Positions 17,354 to 26,240 of a stretch of DNA of 64,000 nucleotides are shown in pieces. The notes under the pieces are model-generated. The model saw nothing but the letters and a program-made list of their open reading frames with translations. It did no database searches and was not told the origin of the DNA. Made by a program: the position numbers and the translations under genes. This stretch comes from Afifella aestuarii (GTDB lineage Bacteria; Pseudomonadota; Alphaproteobacteria; Rhizobiales; Afifellaceae). Location of the stretch: contig NZ_SAUF01000002.1 of the NCBI RefSeq assembly GCF_004023665.1, positions 248,001 through 312,000 on the forward strand, read 5' to 3'. Positions within the stretch are counted from its first letter, which is position 1, and each line of letters opens with the position of its first letter.

Positions 17354-18982
17354 ATGCAGGCCTTTGCCGCCCTCCTCGATCGTCTCACTCTGACGCCGCA
17401 GCGCAACGGCAAGATCAGGCTTCTGGTCGATTATCTGCGCCAGGTGAAAGATCCTGACCGCGGTTACGCCATCGCGGCAATCACCGGAGATCTCGACATC
17501 GTCTCGGTCAAGCCGGCGATGGTGCGCGCTCTGGTGGAGGAGCGGGTCGATCCCGTCCTGTTTGCGCTTTCCTATGATTATGTCGGCGACCTGGCTGAGA
17601 CCGTCTCGCTGATCTGGCCGGGTGAAAACGATGTCGGCGCGGCGTTGCATCTCGCCGAGGTGGTGGAGCGGCTCAGGGGCGCATCCCGTCTCGAAGGGCC
17701 GAAGCTCGTCGCTGGCTGGCTCGACGAACTCGATCCGAGCGGGCGTTACGCGCTTTTGAAGCTCATCACCGGCGGGCTCAGGATTGGCGTGACGGCCCGC
17801 CTCGCGCGCCAGGCCCTGGCGGAATTCGGTGACTGCCCGGCAACCGAGATCGAGGAGATGTGGCATGGCCTGAAGCCGCCCTACGTCGATCTCTTCGCCT
17901 TTCTGGAAGGGCGAGGAGAGAGACCGCAATCGAAGCAGAAGGCTCCCTTCCGGCCGGTCATGCTGGCGAGTGCCATCCAGGATGAGGATTTCCCGAAGCT
18001 CGATGCGACAGATTATGCGGCCGAGTGGAAATGGGACGGGATTCGCATCCAGGCAGCGGCTTCAGGTGGAGAACGCCGGCTTTATTCCCGCACCGGCGAT
18101 GACATCTCCGGCGCATTTCCCGACGTTTTGGAGCAAATGGAATTCGACGGCGCGATCGACGGCGAGCTGCTGGTGGCGCGCGAAGGGGAAGGGGGAATGG
18201 CCATCGCATCCTTTTCGGATTTGCAGCAGCGCCTCAACCGCAAGCGCGTGACGGCGAAGATGCTCAAGGATTATCCCGCCTTCATCCGGGCTTACGATCT
18301 CCTGCAAGAGGGGGATGAAGATCTCCGCCCGCTTGCCTTCGCAGAACGACGGCGGCGGCTTGAGGATTTCATCGCTCGCTTGTCCTCGCCGCGCATCGAT
18401 ATTTCTCCCCTCGTCGACTTCGGCGATTGGGACGAGCTTGCGCATCTTCGGGCCAACCCGCCCGCCGAGGGCCGCCTCGATGAAATCGCCGAAGGCCTGA
18501 TGCTGAAGCGCTGGGACACCGCCTATGTGGCCGGGCGACCGAAAGGCCCTTGGTTCAAATGGAAGCGTGACCCCTTCCTGGTCGATGCCGTGCTCATGTA
18601 TGCCCAGCGCGGCCACGGCCGCCGCTCCTCGTTTTATTCCGATTACACCTTTGGCGTCTGGACCGCGGAGAAAGCCGAGGATGGAGAACTTGTCCCCGTC
18701 GGCAAGGCCTATTTCGGTTTCACGGACGAGGAGCTGAAGGAGCTCGACCGGTTCGTGCGCAACAATACGGTCGATCGCTTCGGCCCGGTACGGGCCGTGA
18801 GGGCTGGGCCTGACGCCGGTCTCGTTCTTGAGGTGGCCTTTGAGGGGCTGGCTCGTTCGAGTCGCCACAAATCCGGGGTCGCCATGCGCTTTCCACGCAT
18901 CAGCCGGATCAGATGGGACAAGCCTGCAGCGGAGGCGGATCGTCTCGATGACCTGGAAAAACTTCTGCCGCAGCAGGTATAA
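17354..18982 (+). CDS. ATP-dependent DNA ligase of the Lhr/Exo/MPE repair cluster
   Basis: 542 residues. An N-terminal DNA-binding domain covers about residues 1-190. The nucleotidyltransferase motifs follow: motif I EWKWDGIRI with the AMP-accepting Lys at 226, RLYSRTGDDIS, motif III DGELLV, motif IV EGLMLKR and motif V WFKWKRDP; the C-terminus is an OB fold. This is the stand-alone ATP ligase associated with the helicase, exonuclease and phosphoesterase above, linked in annotation to cisplatin damage response. I chose the ATG at 17354, where family similarity begins, although its ribosome site is weak; an open frame continues upstream to 17225. Confidence 0.92.
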   Translation: MQAFAALLDRLTLTPQRNGKIRLLVDYLRQVKDPDRGYAIAAITGDLDIVSVKPAMVRALVEERVDPVLFALSYDYVGDLAETVSLIWPGENDVGAALHLAEVVERLRGASRLEGPKLVAGWLDELDPSGRYALLKLITGGLRIGVTARLARQALAEFGDCPATEIEEMWHGLKPPYVDLFAFLEGRGERPQSKQKAPFRPVMLASAIQDEDFPKLDATDYAAEWKWDGIRIQAAASGGERRLYSRTGDDISGAFPDVLEQMEFDGAIDGELLVAREGEGGMAIASFSDLQQRLNRKRVTAKMLKDYPAFIRAYDLLQEGDEDLRPLAFAERRRRLEDFIARLSSPRIDISPLVDFGDWDELAHLRANPPAEGRLDEIAEGLMLKRWDTAYVAGRPKGPWFKWKRDPFLVDAVLMYAQRGHGRRSSFYSDYTFGVWTAEKAEDGELVPVGKAYFGFTDEELKELDRFVRNNTVDRFGPVRAVRAGPDAGLVLEVAFEGLARSSRHKSGVAMRFPRISRIRWDKPAAEADRLDDLEKLLPQQV

Positions 18983-19069
18983 TCGATGATTGGTGTCTCG
19001 ATGTATCGGCTTGCCATTCGGTCTCCGAAACCCTAGCTCTCAGCCGATCGCACAAAAGGAGACGCGAGC

Positions 19070-19348
19070 ATGGCGGGCCGGATGACACGCTTCCTGGGCG
19101 ATTCCCCCTTTCGGGTTCTTCTTCGTCTCATCGTCCTCTCGGTGATCGTCGGCCTGGTGTTGTCGGTGCTCAACGTGCATCCGTTCGACATCTATTATTG
19201 GGCCGAACGCTTCGTCATGCGCGTCTACCACATGGGTTTTACCGTCTTCTCCGACGCCTTCGGCTACTTCCTTTTTGGCGCCCTCATTGTCGTGCCGATC
19301 TTCCTCATCATGCGCTTGTTTTCCGTGATGGGCGGGCGCCGGGACTGA
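19070..19348 (+). CDS. DUF6460 small membrane protein
   Basis: 92 residues, ATG preceded by AAAAGGAGACGCG. Two membrane helices at about 17-35 and 66-86 flank a conserved aromatic segment (HPFDIYYWAERFVM). It matches the DUF6460 family of small alphaproteobacterial inner-membrane proteins. No function is known. It follows the DNA ligase by 87 bp on the same strand but need not be functionally linked. Confidence 0.82.
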   Translation: MAGRMTRFLGDSPFRVLLRLIVLSVIVGLVLSVLNVHPFDIYYWAERFVMRVYHMGFTVFSDAFGYFLFGALIVVPIFLIMRLFSVMGGRRD

Positions 19349-19443
19349 ATCCAGCGGTCGTGTCGCCGATAAGGAAGGGCGCTTGGAACATATTATGAAC
19401 TTCTGTAGTGGTTTCGCGGCCGACCGATTGCTGTATGGCTTAG

Positions 19444-20841
19444 ATGATGAGCGAAACGAGCCCCGCCCCATCGCCTGAACAAGCAGGCGCCCCGACAAAG
19501 CCCGAGATGGGCGCCGCGCCGAAGCCTTTCTTGGTCAACAATCGGCTGGTCCTCGGCATCGCCGTGCCGATGACGTTCGCGTATCTTTCGGTGCCGCTCG
19601 CAGGGTTGGTGGATACGGCCGTGATCGGTCAGCTCGGGGATGCGGCGCTCATTGGCGGCATTGCGGTCGGCGCCATCATCCTCGACGTCATCTTCACGAC
19701 GCTCAATTTTCTGCGCTCCGGCACGACGGGGCTCGTCGCCCAGGCATTTGGGGCGGGCGATCGCAAGGAGGAGCAGGCGATCCTTGTGCGCGCGCTTCTG
19801 ATCGCGCTCGTTGCCGGCCTCGTCATCATCCTTTTTCAGTTGCCTGTCACACGTCTCGGCATCGTGGCGATGGATGTCGGTCCAGAGGTGGCTGATGCGA
19901 CCTCCAATTATCTTTTGGTGCGCATTTGGGCCGCGCCCTTCATGCTGGCGAACTACGCCCTGGTCGGTTGGGCTCTGGGCATAGGCCGCTCCTTCCTGGT
20001 GCTCGCGCTGCAGACAGTTCTGACGCTCACCAACATCGTTCTGTCGCTTCTCTTCGTGCTGGATTTTGGCTGGGGAATTACCGGTGTCGCAGCAGCCTCG
20101 GTCATTGCCGAGATGGTGGCGTTTTTCGCCTTCGTGCCCGTCCTTATCCCGCATGTGAGCGGTGCTCAGAGACCGTCCCTCACACGAATCTTCGACAAGA
20201 CCGGCTTTGCGCGGCTCATCGTCGTCAACCGCGACATCATGATTCGCTCGTTCTCTGTGCTCTTCGCCTTTGCCTTTTTCACCCGCCAGGGGGCAGCGCT
20301 CGGCGCGGTCACGCTCGCGGCCAATTCCGTCCTGATGCATTTTTTCCTGGTCGCCGGGTATTTTCTCGACGGCTTTGCGAACGCAGCTGAACAGCTCGTC
20401 GGACGGGCCGTGGGGGCACGCTTTCCCCCGGCCTTCGACCGCGCCGTGCGTCTGACGGTCGTCTGGGGCTTCGTGCTCGCGCTGTCGCTCGCCGGGCTCT
20501 ACTTTTTTGCCGGAAGGACGCTCGTCGACATGATGACGACGTCGCAGGACGTGCGCGAAGCGGCCCGGCTTTACCTTCCCTGGGCCTGCCTCACCCCGCT
20601 TGCCGGCGTGCTCGCCTTCCAGATGGACGGCGTCTTCATCGGGGCCACCTGGTCGAAGGAGATGCGCAATATGATGCTCGCCTCGCTCGCCAGCTTTTTC
20701 GTTCTGTGTTTTGTGCTCGTTCCACCTTTCGGCAATCATGGCCTGTGGGCCGCGCTGCTCGTCTTCCTCGGGCTGCGTGGTCTGACGCTCGCATGGCGGC
20801 TCCCCGTCAAGCGGCAAGGCATGGAGAGCGCTGCGATCTGA
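19444..20841 (+). CDS. MATE-family multidrug/metabolite efflux transporter
   Basis: 465 residues with about twelve membrane helices in two homologous halves. The N-terminal half carries PLAGLVDTAVIGQLGDAALIGG, the classic MATE start, and the second half repeats an equivalent arrangement after about residue 240. Members use a Na+ or H+ gradient to export cationic drugs or metabolites; this one is of the DinF-like branch by eye. Two in-frame ATGs (19444 and 19447) are possible starts and neither has a strong ribosome site. Substrate unknown. Confidence 0.9.
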   Translation: MMSETSPAPSPEQAGAPTKPEMGAAPKPFLVNNRLVLGIAVPMTFAYLSVPLAGLVDTAVIGQLGDAALIGGIAVGAIILDVIFTTLNFLRSGTTGLVAQAFGAGDRKEEQAILVRALLIALVAGLVIILFQLPVTRLGIVAMDVGPEVADATSNYLLVRIWAAPFMLANYALVGWALGIGRSFLVLALQTVLTLTNIVLSLLFVLDFGWGITGVAAASVIAEMVAFFAFVPVLIPHVSGAQRPSLTRIFDKTGFARLIVVNRDIMIRSFSVLFAFAFFTRQGAALGAVTLAANSVLMHFFLVAGYFLDGFANAAEQLVGRAVGARFPPAFDRAVRLTVVWGFVLALSLAGLYFFAGRTLVDMMTTSQDVREAARLYLPWACLTPLAGVLAFQMDGVFIGATWSKEMRNMMLASLASFFVLCFVLVPPFGNHGLWAALLVFLGLRGLTLAWRLPVKRQGMESAAI

Positions 20842-20869
20842 TATCCTGCAGAGGCCGCGGGTTTGAAAT

Positions 20870-21958
20870 CTAGGCCTGCGGTGGCCAGGCAGCCGCCCAA
20901 CGGGCCGTCTCGATGCCGCGCGCATCGCTGATGGCGTCGAAGTTCCGCTTGGCGAGCTCTTTCGAAAGACCGGATTTGATGCGCTCGGCGAAGCGCGGCC
21001 CTTCGAAGATGAAACCCGTATAGACCTGAACGAGATCGGCGCCCGCCACCAGCTTCGCCCAGGCGGAATGTGCGTCATGGATGCCGCCGACGCCGATCAG
21101 CGGCAGCTTTGGCCCGGCGAGCTGGCGGGCGCGGGCCAGCATGGCCGTCGACGGATTGAAAAGCGGGAGGCCCGACAGGCCGCCTTTTTCTTCCGCCAGT
21201 CGCTTCGCCTTGAGAGGTGGGCGCGCAATGGTAGTGTTGGAGATGATAAGCCCGCTGACGCCCATATCGACACTTGTCTCGATGAGCGAGGCGAGCTGTT
21301 TTTCCGTGAGATCCGGCGCGATCTTGACGAGAAGCGGGACACGCCGTGGCGAGGGCACGGCCTCGCGCGCCTCCAGACAGCGGCCGAGCAGTCGGTCGAA
21401 GGTGCCCGCCTCCTGAAGACCGCGCAGCCCCGGTGTATTGGGGGAGGAAATGTTGATCGTGAGCCAGCTCGCAAGCTGTGCGAAGCGGCGGATTCCCGCA
21501 ACGTAATCGGCCGCGGGGTCTTCCTGGTCGCGATTGGCGCCGATATTGACGCCGACGAGCCCGCCACGGCCGCGTCTCTCTTCGAGACGTCGGGCGACGG
21601 CCTCGTGACCGTCATTGTTGAAGCCCATGCGGTTGATGATGGCGCGGTCGGAAGTCAGCCTGAAGAGTCGCGGGCGCGGATTGCCGCTTTGCGGGCGCGG
21701 CGTGACGGTTCCGACCTCGATCGACCCGAAGCCGAGATTGAGAAGTCCGTCGATGGCTTCAGCGTTCTTGTCGAAGCCCGCCGCAAGCCCGACTGGATTG
21801 GCGAAGGAGAGACCGAAAAGGTTGACGGCGAGCTTGCCGTGCGCGTCTCGCGCGCGGCTGGTCCGTCCGAAGCGTTTGAGCATCGCGAAGGCGAGTGCAT
21901 GGGCGCGCTCCGGCGGCAGGAGCCGCATAAGCCCGGCTGCCATTTGATCCAGGTTCAC
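20870..21958 (-). CDS. pyrD: quinone-dependent dihydroorotate dehydrogenase (class 2)
   Basis: 362 residues. It oxidises dihydroorotate to orotate in pyrimidine synthesis and passes electrons to membrane quinone. Visible signatures are AGFDKNAEAIDGLLNLGFG, the phosphate/FMN contacts NRMGFNNDG, and NISSPNTPGLRGLQ with the class 2 catalytic Ser. The N-terminal helical extension that docks to the membrane is present (MAAGLMRLLPPERAHALAF). The start is GTG at 21958, preceded by GGAGGG; it overlaps the stop of the upstream DUF952 gene as GTGA, so the two are probably coupled. Confidence 0.95.
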   Translation of the reverse strand: MNLDQMAAGLMRLLPPERAHALAFAMLKRFGRTSRARDAHGKLAVNLFGLSFANPVGLAAGFDKNAEAIDGLLNLGFGSIEVGTVTPRPQSGNPRPRLFRLTSDRAIINRMGFNNDGHEAVARRLEERRGRGGLVGVNIGANRDQEDPAADYVAGIRRFAQLASWLTINISSPNTPGLRGLQEAGTFDRLLGRCLEAREAVPSPRRVPLLVKIAPDLTEKQLASLIETSVDMGVSGLIISNTTIARPPLKAKRLAEEKGGLSGLPLFNPSTAMLARARQLAGPKLPLIGVGGIHDAHSAWAKLVAGADLVQVYTGFIFEGPRFAERIKSGLSKELAKRNFDAISDARGIETARWAAAWPPQA

Positions 21959-22317
21959 GCGCTGCCCTCCGCCCGGATCTCCTCCGGCAGACGGTGCCGC
22001 CCATCCTCGCCAAGCGGCAGGTCTTTCACCCACAAGACCGATGAAAGCGGTAGGGGTGCATAAAGGTGTGGGAAGAGAGACCCGCCGCGCGACGGCTCCC
22101 ATGTGAGCGAAGGCCCGAGCCGTTCCGCATCAACGGCGACGATCAGCAAATCGCTCTGCCCGGCAAAATGCTTCGCCGCCGTTTCACCGACCTGCTCGGC
22201 GCTGGAGAAATGGATGAAGCCGTCGGTGCGGTCGACAGGGGCTCCGTGAAAAACGCCGGCCGCCTCGGCCTCGCGCCACAGGGGCTTTGGCGCTATCTTG
22301 TAAATGAGATGCTGCAT
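21955..22317 (-). CDS. DUF952 domain protein
   Basis: About 120 residues covering the whole DUF952 fold: LIYKIAPKPLWREAEAAG at the start, then DGFIHFSSAEQV and SLFPHLYAPLPLSSVLWV. The fold is related to ADP-ribosyl-binding or transferase-like proteins, but no activity is established. It is directly upstream of and overlaps pyrD. Another ATG at 22329 would add four residues; neither start has a strong ribosome site. Confidence in the family is high, in function none. Confidence 0.85.
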   Translation of the reverse strand: MQHLIYKIAPKPLWREAEAAGVFHGAPVDRTDGFIHFSSAEQVGETAAKHFAGQSDLLIVAVDAERLGPSLTWEPSRGGSLFPHLYAPLPLSSVLWVKDLPLGEDGRHRLPEEIRAEGSA

Positions 22318-22404
22318 TGCAGCCGCCATGATAACGAAGCTGCGCCCCGCCGAAAGCGGTGCCGTCGCCGCTGCGCATTTGTGCACATCAAAAAGGACAG
22401 AGCC

Positions 22405-22887
22405 ATGCGTTCTCTTTCGCTTGCCGTCGTCTTCTTGATGGGCGCCGGCCTCTCGGCCTTGGTGCCGGCAAGTGCGGCCGAACCGCCGCGCACGTCCAAT
22501 GGTGTCGTCGACCGGCCGACCACCGAGCGCTATGTCTTCGTGCCGATCGAGAAGGGTGCGTTGCGCCTCGACACGAAAACGGGCGAGGTCTCGCGCTGCG
22601 AAGGCATGGGCGAGGGCGCCGTCTGCCGCCTCGTCGCGGATGAGCGGCTCGCCTATCAGGAGGAGATCGAGGCTTTGTCGCAACGCCTCGATCGGCTCGA
22701 GGGGAAGCTTGAGAGCCTCACCGCGAGACCGTCGTCTCCCCCTGCCTCCGAGCGCGACAACGAGAGCATGACGTCTGAGGAGCAGGAGAAGCTCGATCGC
22801 TTTTTCAGCCTCAGCGATCAGGTCATGCGGCGTTTTTTCGGAATGGTGGAAGATCTGAAACGCGATTTCAACGACGACAGGCTTTGA
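22405..22887 (+). CDS. secreted hypothetical protein with coiled coil
   Basis: 160 residues, ATG after AAAAAGGACAG. A signal peptide ends near Ala-Ser-Ala at 24. Residues 35-75 form a small domain with two cysteines (ERYVFVPIEKGALRLDTKTG, then SRCEGMGEGAVCRLV). The rest is charged helix, with a heptad segment (EEIEALSQRLDRLEGKLESL) and a second helix ending in DLKRDFNDDRL. The RLDTKTG...C...C pattern recurs in unannotated alphaproteobacterial periplasmic proteins. The thiamine-type enzyme gene yjbQ follows 30 bp later. Function unknown. Confidence 0.7.
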   Translation: MRSLSLAVVFLMGAGLSALVPASAAEPPRTSNGVVDRPTTERYVFVPIEKGALRLDTKTGEVSRCEGMGEGAVCRLVADERLAYQEEIEALSQRLDRLEGKLESLTARPSSPPASERDNESMTSEEQEKLDRFFSLSDQVMRRFFGMVEDLKRDFNDDRL

Positions 22888-22917
22888 CGCGGGCCACGGG
22901 GAGCACGACTGAACGCC

Positions 22918-23391
22918 ATGCTGAGATCACGCGCACGCGATGTGAGCTTCGACGAAACGATCGAGATGACGGTCGCGCGGCTTGTGCAGAGCGGCCTCTC
23001 CTTGCCGACGCGCGGTGAAAGTTTCATCGACATCACGGACGAGCTGCAGGAATGGCTGCGCGAGACGGGAGCTCGGAGCGGACTTCTCTGCATCTTCGTG
23101 CGGCATACCTCGGCTTCGCTCACAATCCAGGAAAATGCGGACCCTTCCGTGCAGACCGACCTTCTGACGGCTCTCGACCGCCTGGCACCGCAAAACGCGG
23201 GCTGGGTACATGATACGGAGGGACCAGACGACATGCCCGCCCATATCCGTACCATGCTGACCGATGTCTCCTTGACCGTGCCGGTTGAGGACGGGCGCCT
23301 CGCTCTCGGCACCTGGCAGGGCGTTTATCTTGTCGAGCATCGCGCGCGCCCGCACAGGCGCAGCCTGAAGCTCGTTTATTTCGGCAGCTGA
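22918..23391 (+). CDS. yjbQ: YjbQ / UPF0047 family protein (secondary thiamine-phosphate synthase)
   Basis: 157 residues and full-length for the family. Conserved motifs are FVRHTSASLTIQENADPSV, GWVHDTEGPDDMPAHI and GTWQGVYLVEHR. YjbQ can complement loss of ThiE, hence the name secondary thiamine-phosphate synthase, but its main cellular role is unsettled. It ends 16 nt inside the convergent symporter gene. An earlier or later start is unlikely, as the N-terminal strand is family-like. Confidence 0.92.
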   Translation: MLRSRARDVSFDETIEMTVARLVQSGLSLPTRGESFIDITDELQEWLRETGARSGLLCIFVRHTSASLTIQENADPSVQTDLLTALDRLAPQNAGWVHDTEGPDDMPAHIRTMLTDVSLTVPVEDGRLALGTWQGVYLVEHRARPHRRSLKLVYFGS

Positions 23392-25274
23392 GGCATCCGC
23401 TCGGCAGCCGCCCGCAAGAGCTCCTCCGGTTGCGTGATTTGTGCTTTGAGTTGCCTGCCCCGCCGTGCCGCCAACGCTGTGGTGGGAATGAGCACGGAGG
23501 CCAAAATGAGGGTTGCCGTCGATGCCGCGATGGCGATGAAGGTCGAGGCGACGAGAGGAATGCCGGCCTCGCCCAAAGCTGCAAAAGCCTGAGGCTGCCA
23601 TTCGTCACCGCTTGCTGCCCTAAGGTCGAAACCGAATCGCTGCAGCATGAACAGGGTGAGAAGCGTGGCCGTCCCGGCGAGCATGGAGAGCAGCGCCGGC
23701 AAGGGTCGCACATGGCGCGCGCGCGCCGTCGCGATGAGGACCGGCATCAGCCCCGCTGCGAGGAGGCCGAGCGCCAGGAAACCGAGATCGATCACCGCGC
23801 GGTCCGGCTCGAGAGCCCACATCGCGGCAAGCGCGATCGCGCACAGCATCGTCACACGCGCCGCCAGAAGCCGCTTGCCCATCGGCATATCGGGCATCAA
23901 AAGCCGGTGCTGGATATCATGGCTGCCCGTGCCGACGATCGTCATCAACAACCCACTGGCGCTCGACAATGCGGCGGCCACGGTGCCCACGAAGATAAGG
24001 CTCGAAAAAGCGAAAGAGAGCCCTTCACGCTCCGCGAAGCTGATGACCATCGTCTCGCTGGCGAGCCTGATGTCGGAGAGAGAAAGACCGATCGTGTCGA
24101 CGCGTGCGCCGCACGCCGCTCTGATCGCTTCGGGCGAGACGGCTGGCGCTCCGCACAGCGCAAGGCTCCCCGCCTGACCATGCGTAAAGACCCAGTCCGG
24201 CAAGGATTGCAGCGGCATGCCGACCACGTCGCGCAGCAGCTCTAGCAGACTGAGGGCGGCATAGGTCGGGGTCACGACCAGAAACAGGCCAGTAAAGAGG
24301 AGAAGCCAGCGTGAACTACGCCTGGCGCTCGCGGCGGAAGGCGCCGTCAGATAGCGTTCAAGAACATGCGGCAGAGCCACGCTGCACAAGGCCGTAAATG
24401 CCAGCAGCCCGGCAAGATCGGCCGGCCGGAAATGTCCGAAGAGGGACAGGCCGGCAGCTTCCGGCATTGCCCGGGGATCTGCGCTCGCGATCGTGCGCAC
24501 GGCAGAGGCCGCATCTCTCAAGGCGAGCTGCGGCAACGGCCAGCCGTACCGGTCGGCGGCCGCGATCGCTACCGGCAGGAGGAAGGCGGCGAACATCACG
24601 ATGAATTGTGCTGTCTGCGTCCATGTCGTGCTGCGCATGCCGCCGAGAATGAGCATCAGAGCGACGATCGCGGCCATCGTGCCGACACCCCATCCGAAGG
24701 GAAGGCCGAGGAGGTTTTCTGTGATGCGGCCGCCGGTGTTGAAGATCACGGCAAGCAGCATGAAGCCCGTCGCGATGACGATGAGGGAGGCGGCAAGGCG
24801 AACCGATGGGCTGGCAAGCCGTCGCGCCAGAAAATCCGCCGTGCTGGTGGCGCCGCTCTGGCGCATAGGGGCGGCGAGGTAATGGCCGCCCGCTGCAAGG
24901 CCGATGAGCGCTCCGGCGACGATCGCCCAAGCGGCCGCGCCCCAGGAGCTGAAGGCCGCACCGAGAAGCAGGAACCATGCGCTCGAGAGATAGGCAGCGG
25001 CCGCTGCCATGCCATTGTAGCCCGCCGGCACGCTGCCGCCGGCGAGAAAGAAGCCCTTGGCCTGCGTGCTGCCGGAAGCAAGCCCGATGCCGACAAAGGC
25101 GATGAGCGATCCTGCCAGACAGCCCATCCCGATCACCGCTTGCGGCAGGCCGAGTGCATCGAGCGCCATAAGCAGGAGAATCGATCCCACCAGAACTGCG
25201 ACAAAGAAGCCCCAGATGGTGCGGGCATAAGCCGTGAAGAAGTCAGTATCGATCGAATAAGGGAGGTTACTCAT
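23376..25274 (-). CDS. sodium:solute symporter (SLC5/SSS, VC_2705-like; acetate-type)
   Basis: 632 residues with about thirteen membrane helices. Family features are the ST-ADFLARRLASPSVR segment after helix 4, the GGMRSTTWTQTAQFIVM segment, and LPHVLERYLTAP. It resembles the ActP-like and VC_2705 subfamily of monocarboxylate symporters. It lies divergent from a LuxR-type response regulator, and next to that regulator is a kinase whose own N-terminus is an SSS domain. This neighbourhood is that of CrbS/CrbR in Vibrio, so acetate or another short carboxylate is the best guess for the substrate. No DUF4212 partner gene is seen here. Confidence 0.88.
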   Translation of the reverse strand: MSNLPYSIDTDFFTAYARTIWGFFVAVLVGSILLLMALDALGLPQAVIGMGCLAGSLIAFVGIGLASGSTQAKGFFLAGGSVPAGYNGMAAAAAYLSSAWFLLLGAAFSSWGAAAWAIVAGALIGLAAGGHYLAAPMRQSGATSTADFLARRLASPSVRLAASLIVIATGFMLLAVIFNTGGRITENLLGLPFGWGVGTMAAIVALMLILGGMRSTTWTQTAQFIVMFAAFLLPVAIAAADRYGWPLPQLALRDAASAVRTIASADPRAMPEAAGLSLFGHFRPADLAGLLAFTALCSVALPHVLERYLTAPSAASARRSSRWLLLFTGLFLVVTPTYAALSLLELLRDVVGMPLQSLPDWVFTHGQAGSLALCGAPAVSPEAIRAACGARVDTIGLSLSDIRLASETMVISFAEREGLSFAFSSLIFVGTVAAALSSASGLLMTIVGTGSHDIQHRLLMPDMPMGKRLLAARVTMLCAIALAAMWALEPDRAVIDLGFLALGLLAAGLMPVLIATARARHVRPLPALLSMLAGTATLLTLFMLQRFGFDLRAASGDEWQPQAFAALGEAGIPLVASTFIAIAASTATLILASVLIPTTALAARRGRQLKAQITQPEELLRAAAERMPQLPK

Positions 25275-25571
25275 GCTTCGATACGCGCCTTTCTCGACAC
25301 TTCACGAGGCTCCAATGCCCGCCGAACCCGCGGGTTCTCTCGCATTCCACACATGTCTGAGATTGTTGATCCTACGCTGGAGACGTTGCAGCGCGAACCC
25401 GATCCGTCTGCGGAAAGAGAAGGATAGCCGGATTCGGCGCATCTCCCATGTCCCTTTTTGTCCTTCACCATGTGCGATAACAGGGTATGAAAAGGTTCTG
25501 TGCAATGCTTTTACGGCATTCATCCCGGCCAAACGGCGCCCTGCGCCCCTGTCCCCCAATTAGGTGACGGT

Positions 25572-26234
25572 TTGAGCGATAGTCCTGTTTTTGTGATTGC
25601 AGACGATCACCCGTTGTTCCGCAATGCTCTGCGGAGCGCGATCCAATCCGCTTTTGCCAATGTTGAGATTATTGAGGCGGGTACTCTCGATGAAGTCGCC
25701 GCAGCTCTCGATCGCATAGGTGAAGCCGACATCGTGCTCTTCGATCTGAAGATGCCCGGCGCGCGCGGCTTCTCGGGTCTCATGTATCTGCGCGGTCAGT
25801 ATCCGGCGGCGCCGATCTGCATCATTTCTGCAATGGATGACCCGGCGACGGTTCGCAATGCGATCGGCCTCGGCGCCTCGGGCTTCATTTCCAAGTCGGC
25901 TTCTCTGGAGACGATTTCAGAAGCCATCCGTACGGTCCTGCGTGGCGAGCACTGGATCCCGGACGATCTCATCGGGGCCGAAAGCGATCGCGAAACGGCT
26001 GAGCTTCTGGAGCGTCTGCGCAGCCTCACCCCGCAACAGGTCCGAGTTCTGATGATGCTGGGCGAGGGGCTTCTCAACAAACAGATCGCATATGAGCTCG
26101 GCGTCTCGGAGGCGACCGTCAAGGCGCATGTCTCCGCGATCCTGCAAAAGCTCGGTGTGGAGAACCGCACCAAGGCGGTGCTCGCTGCCGGCCGCATCGA
26201 AGCCGGCGAATGGCGTGGCGCGATCGAAGAATAG
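25572..26234 (+). CDS. LuxR-type response regulator, CrbR/ErdR-like
   Basis: Receiver domain followed by a LuxR-type helix-turn-helix. The phospho-acceptor is the Asp in IVLFDLKMPGARG (near residue 58), with FVIADDHPLF as the acidic pocket and SASGFISKSA holding the Lys. The DNA-binding domain is LTPQQVRVLMMLGEGLLNKQ, then SEATVKAHVSAILQKLG. I place the start at a TTG (25572) with AGGTGA upstream, where the receiver fold begins; an ATG at 25500 would add 24 residues. It is divergent from the symporter and convergent with a hybrid kinase (6 bp apart). By context it is the partner of that kinase. Confidence 0.88.
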   Translation: MSDSPVFVIADDHPLFRNALRSAIQSAFANVEIIEAGTLDEVAAALDRIGEADIVLFDLKMPGARGFSGLMYLRGQYPAAPICIISAMDDPATVRNAIGLGASGFISKSASLETISEAIRTVLRGEHWIPDDLIGAESDRETAELLERLRSLTPQQVRVLMMLGEGLLNKQIAYELGVSEATVKAHVSAILQKLGVENRTKAVLAAGRIEAGEWRGAIEE

Positions 26235-26240
26235 AAGCCG

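Noticed and set aside
19393-21078. 561-codon minus-strand frame opposite the MATE transporter
   Set aside because: His/Arg/Glu-rich antisense translation of a membrane protein gene with no protein-like features.
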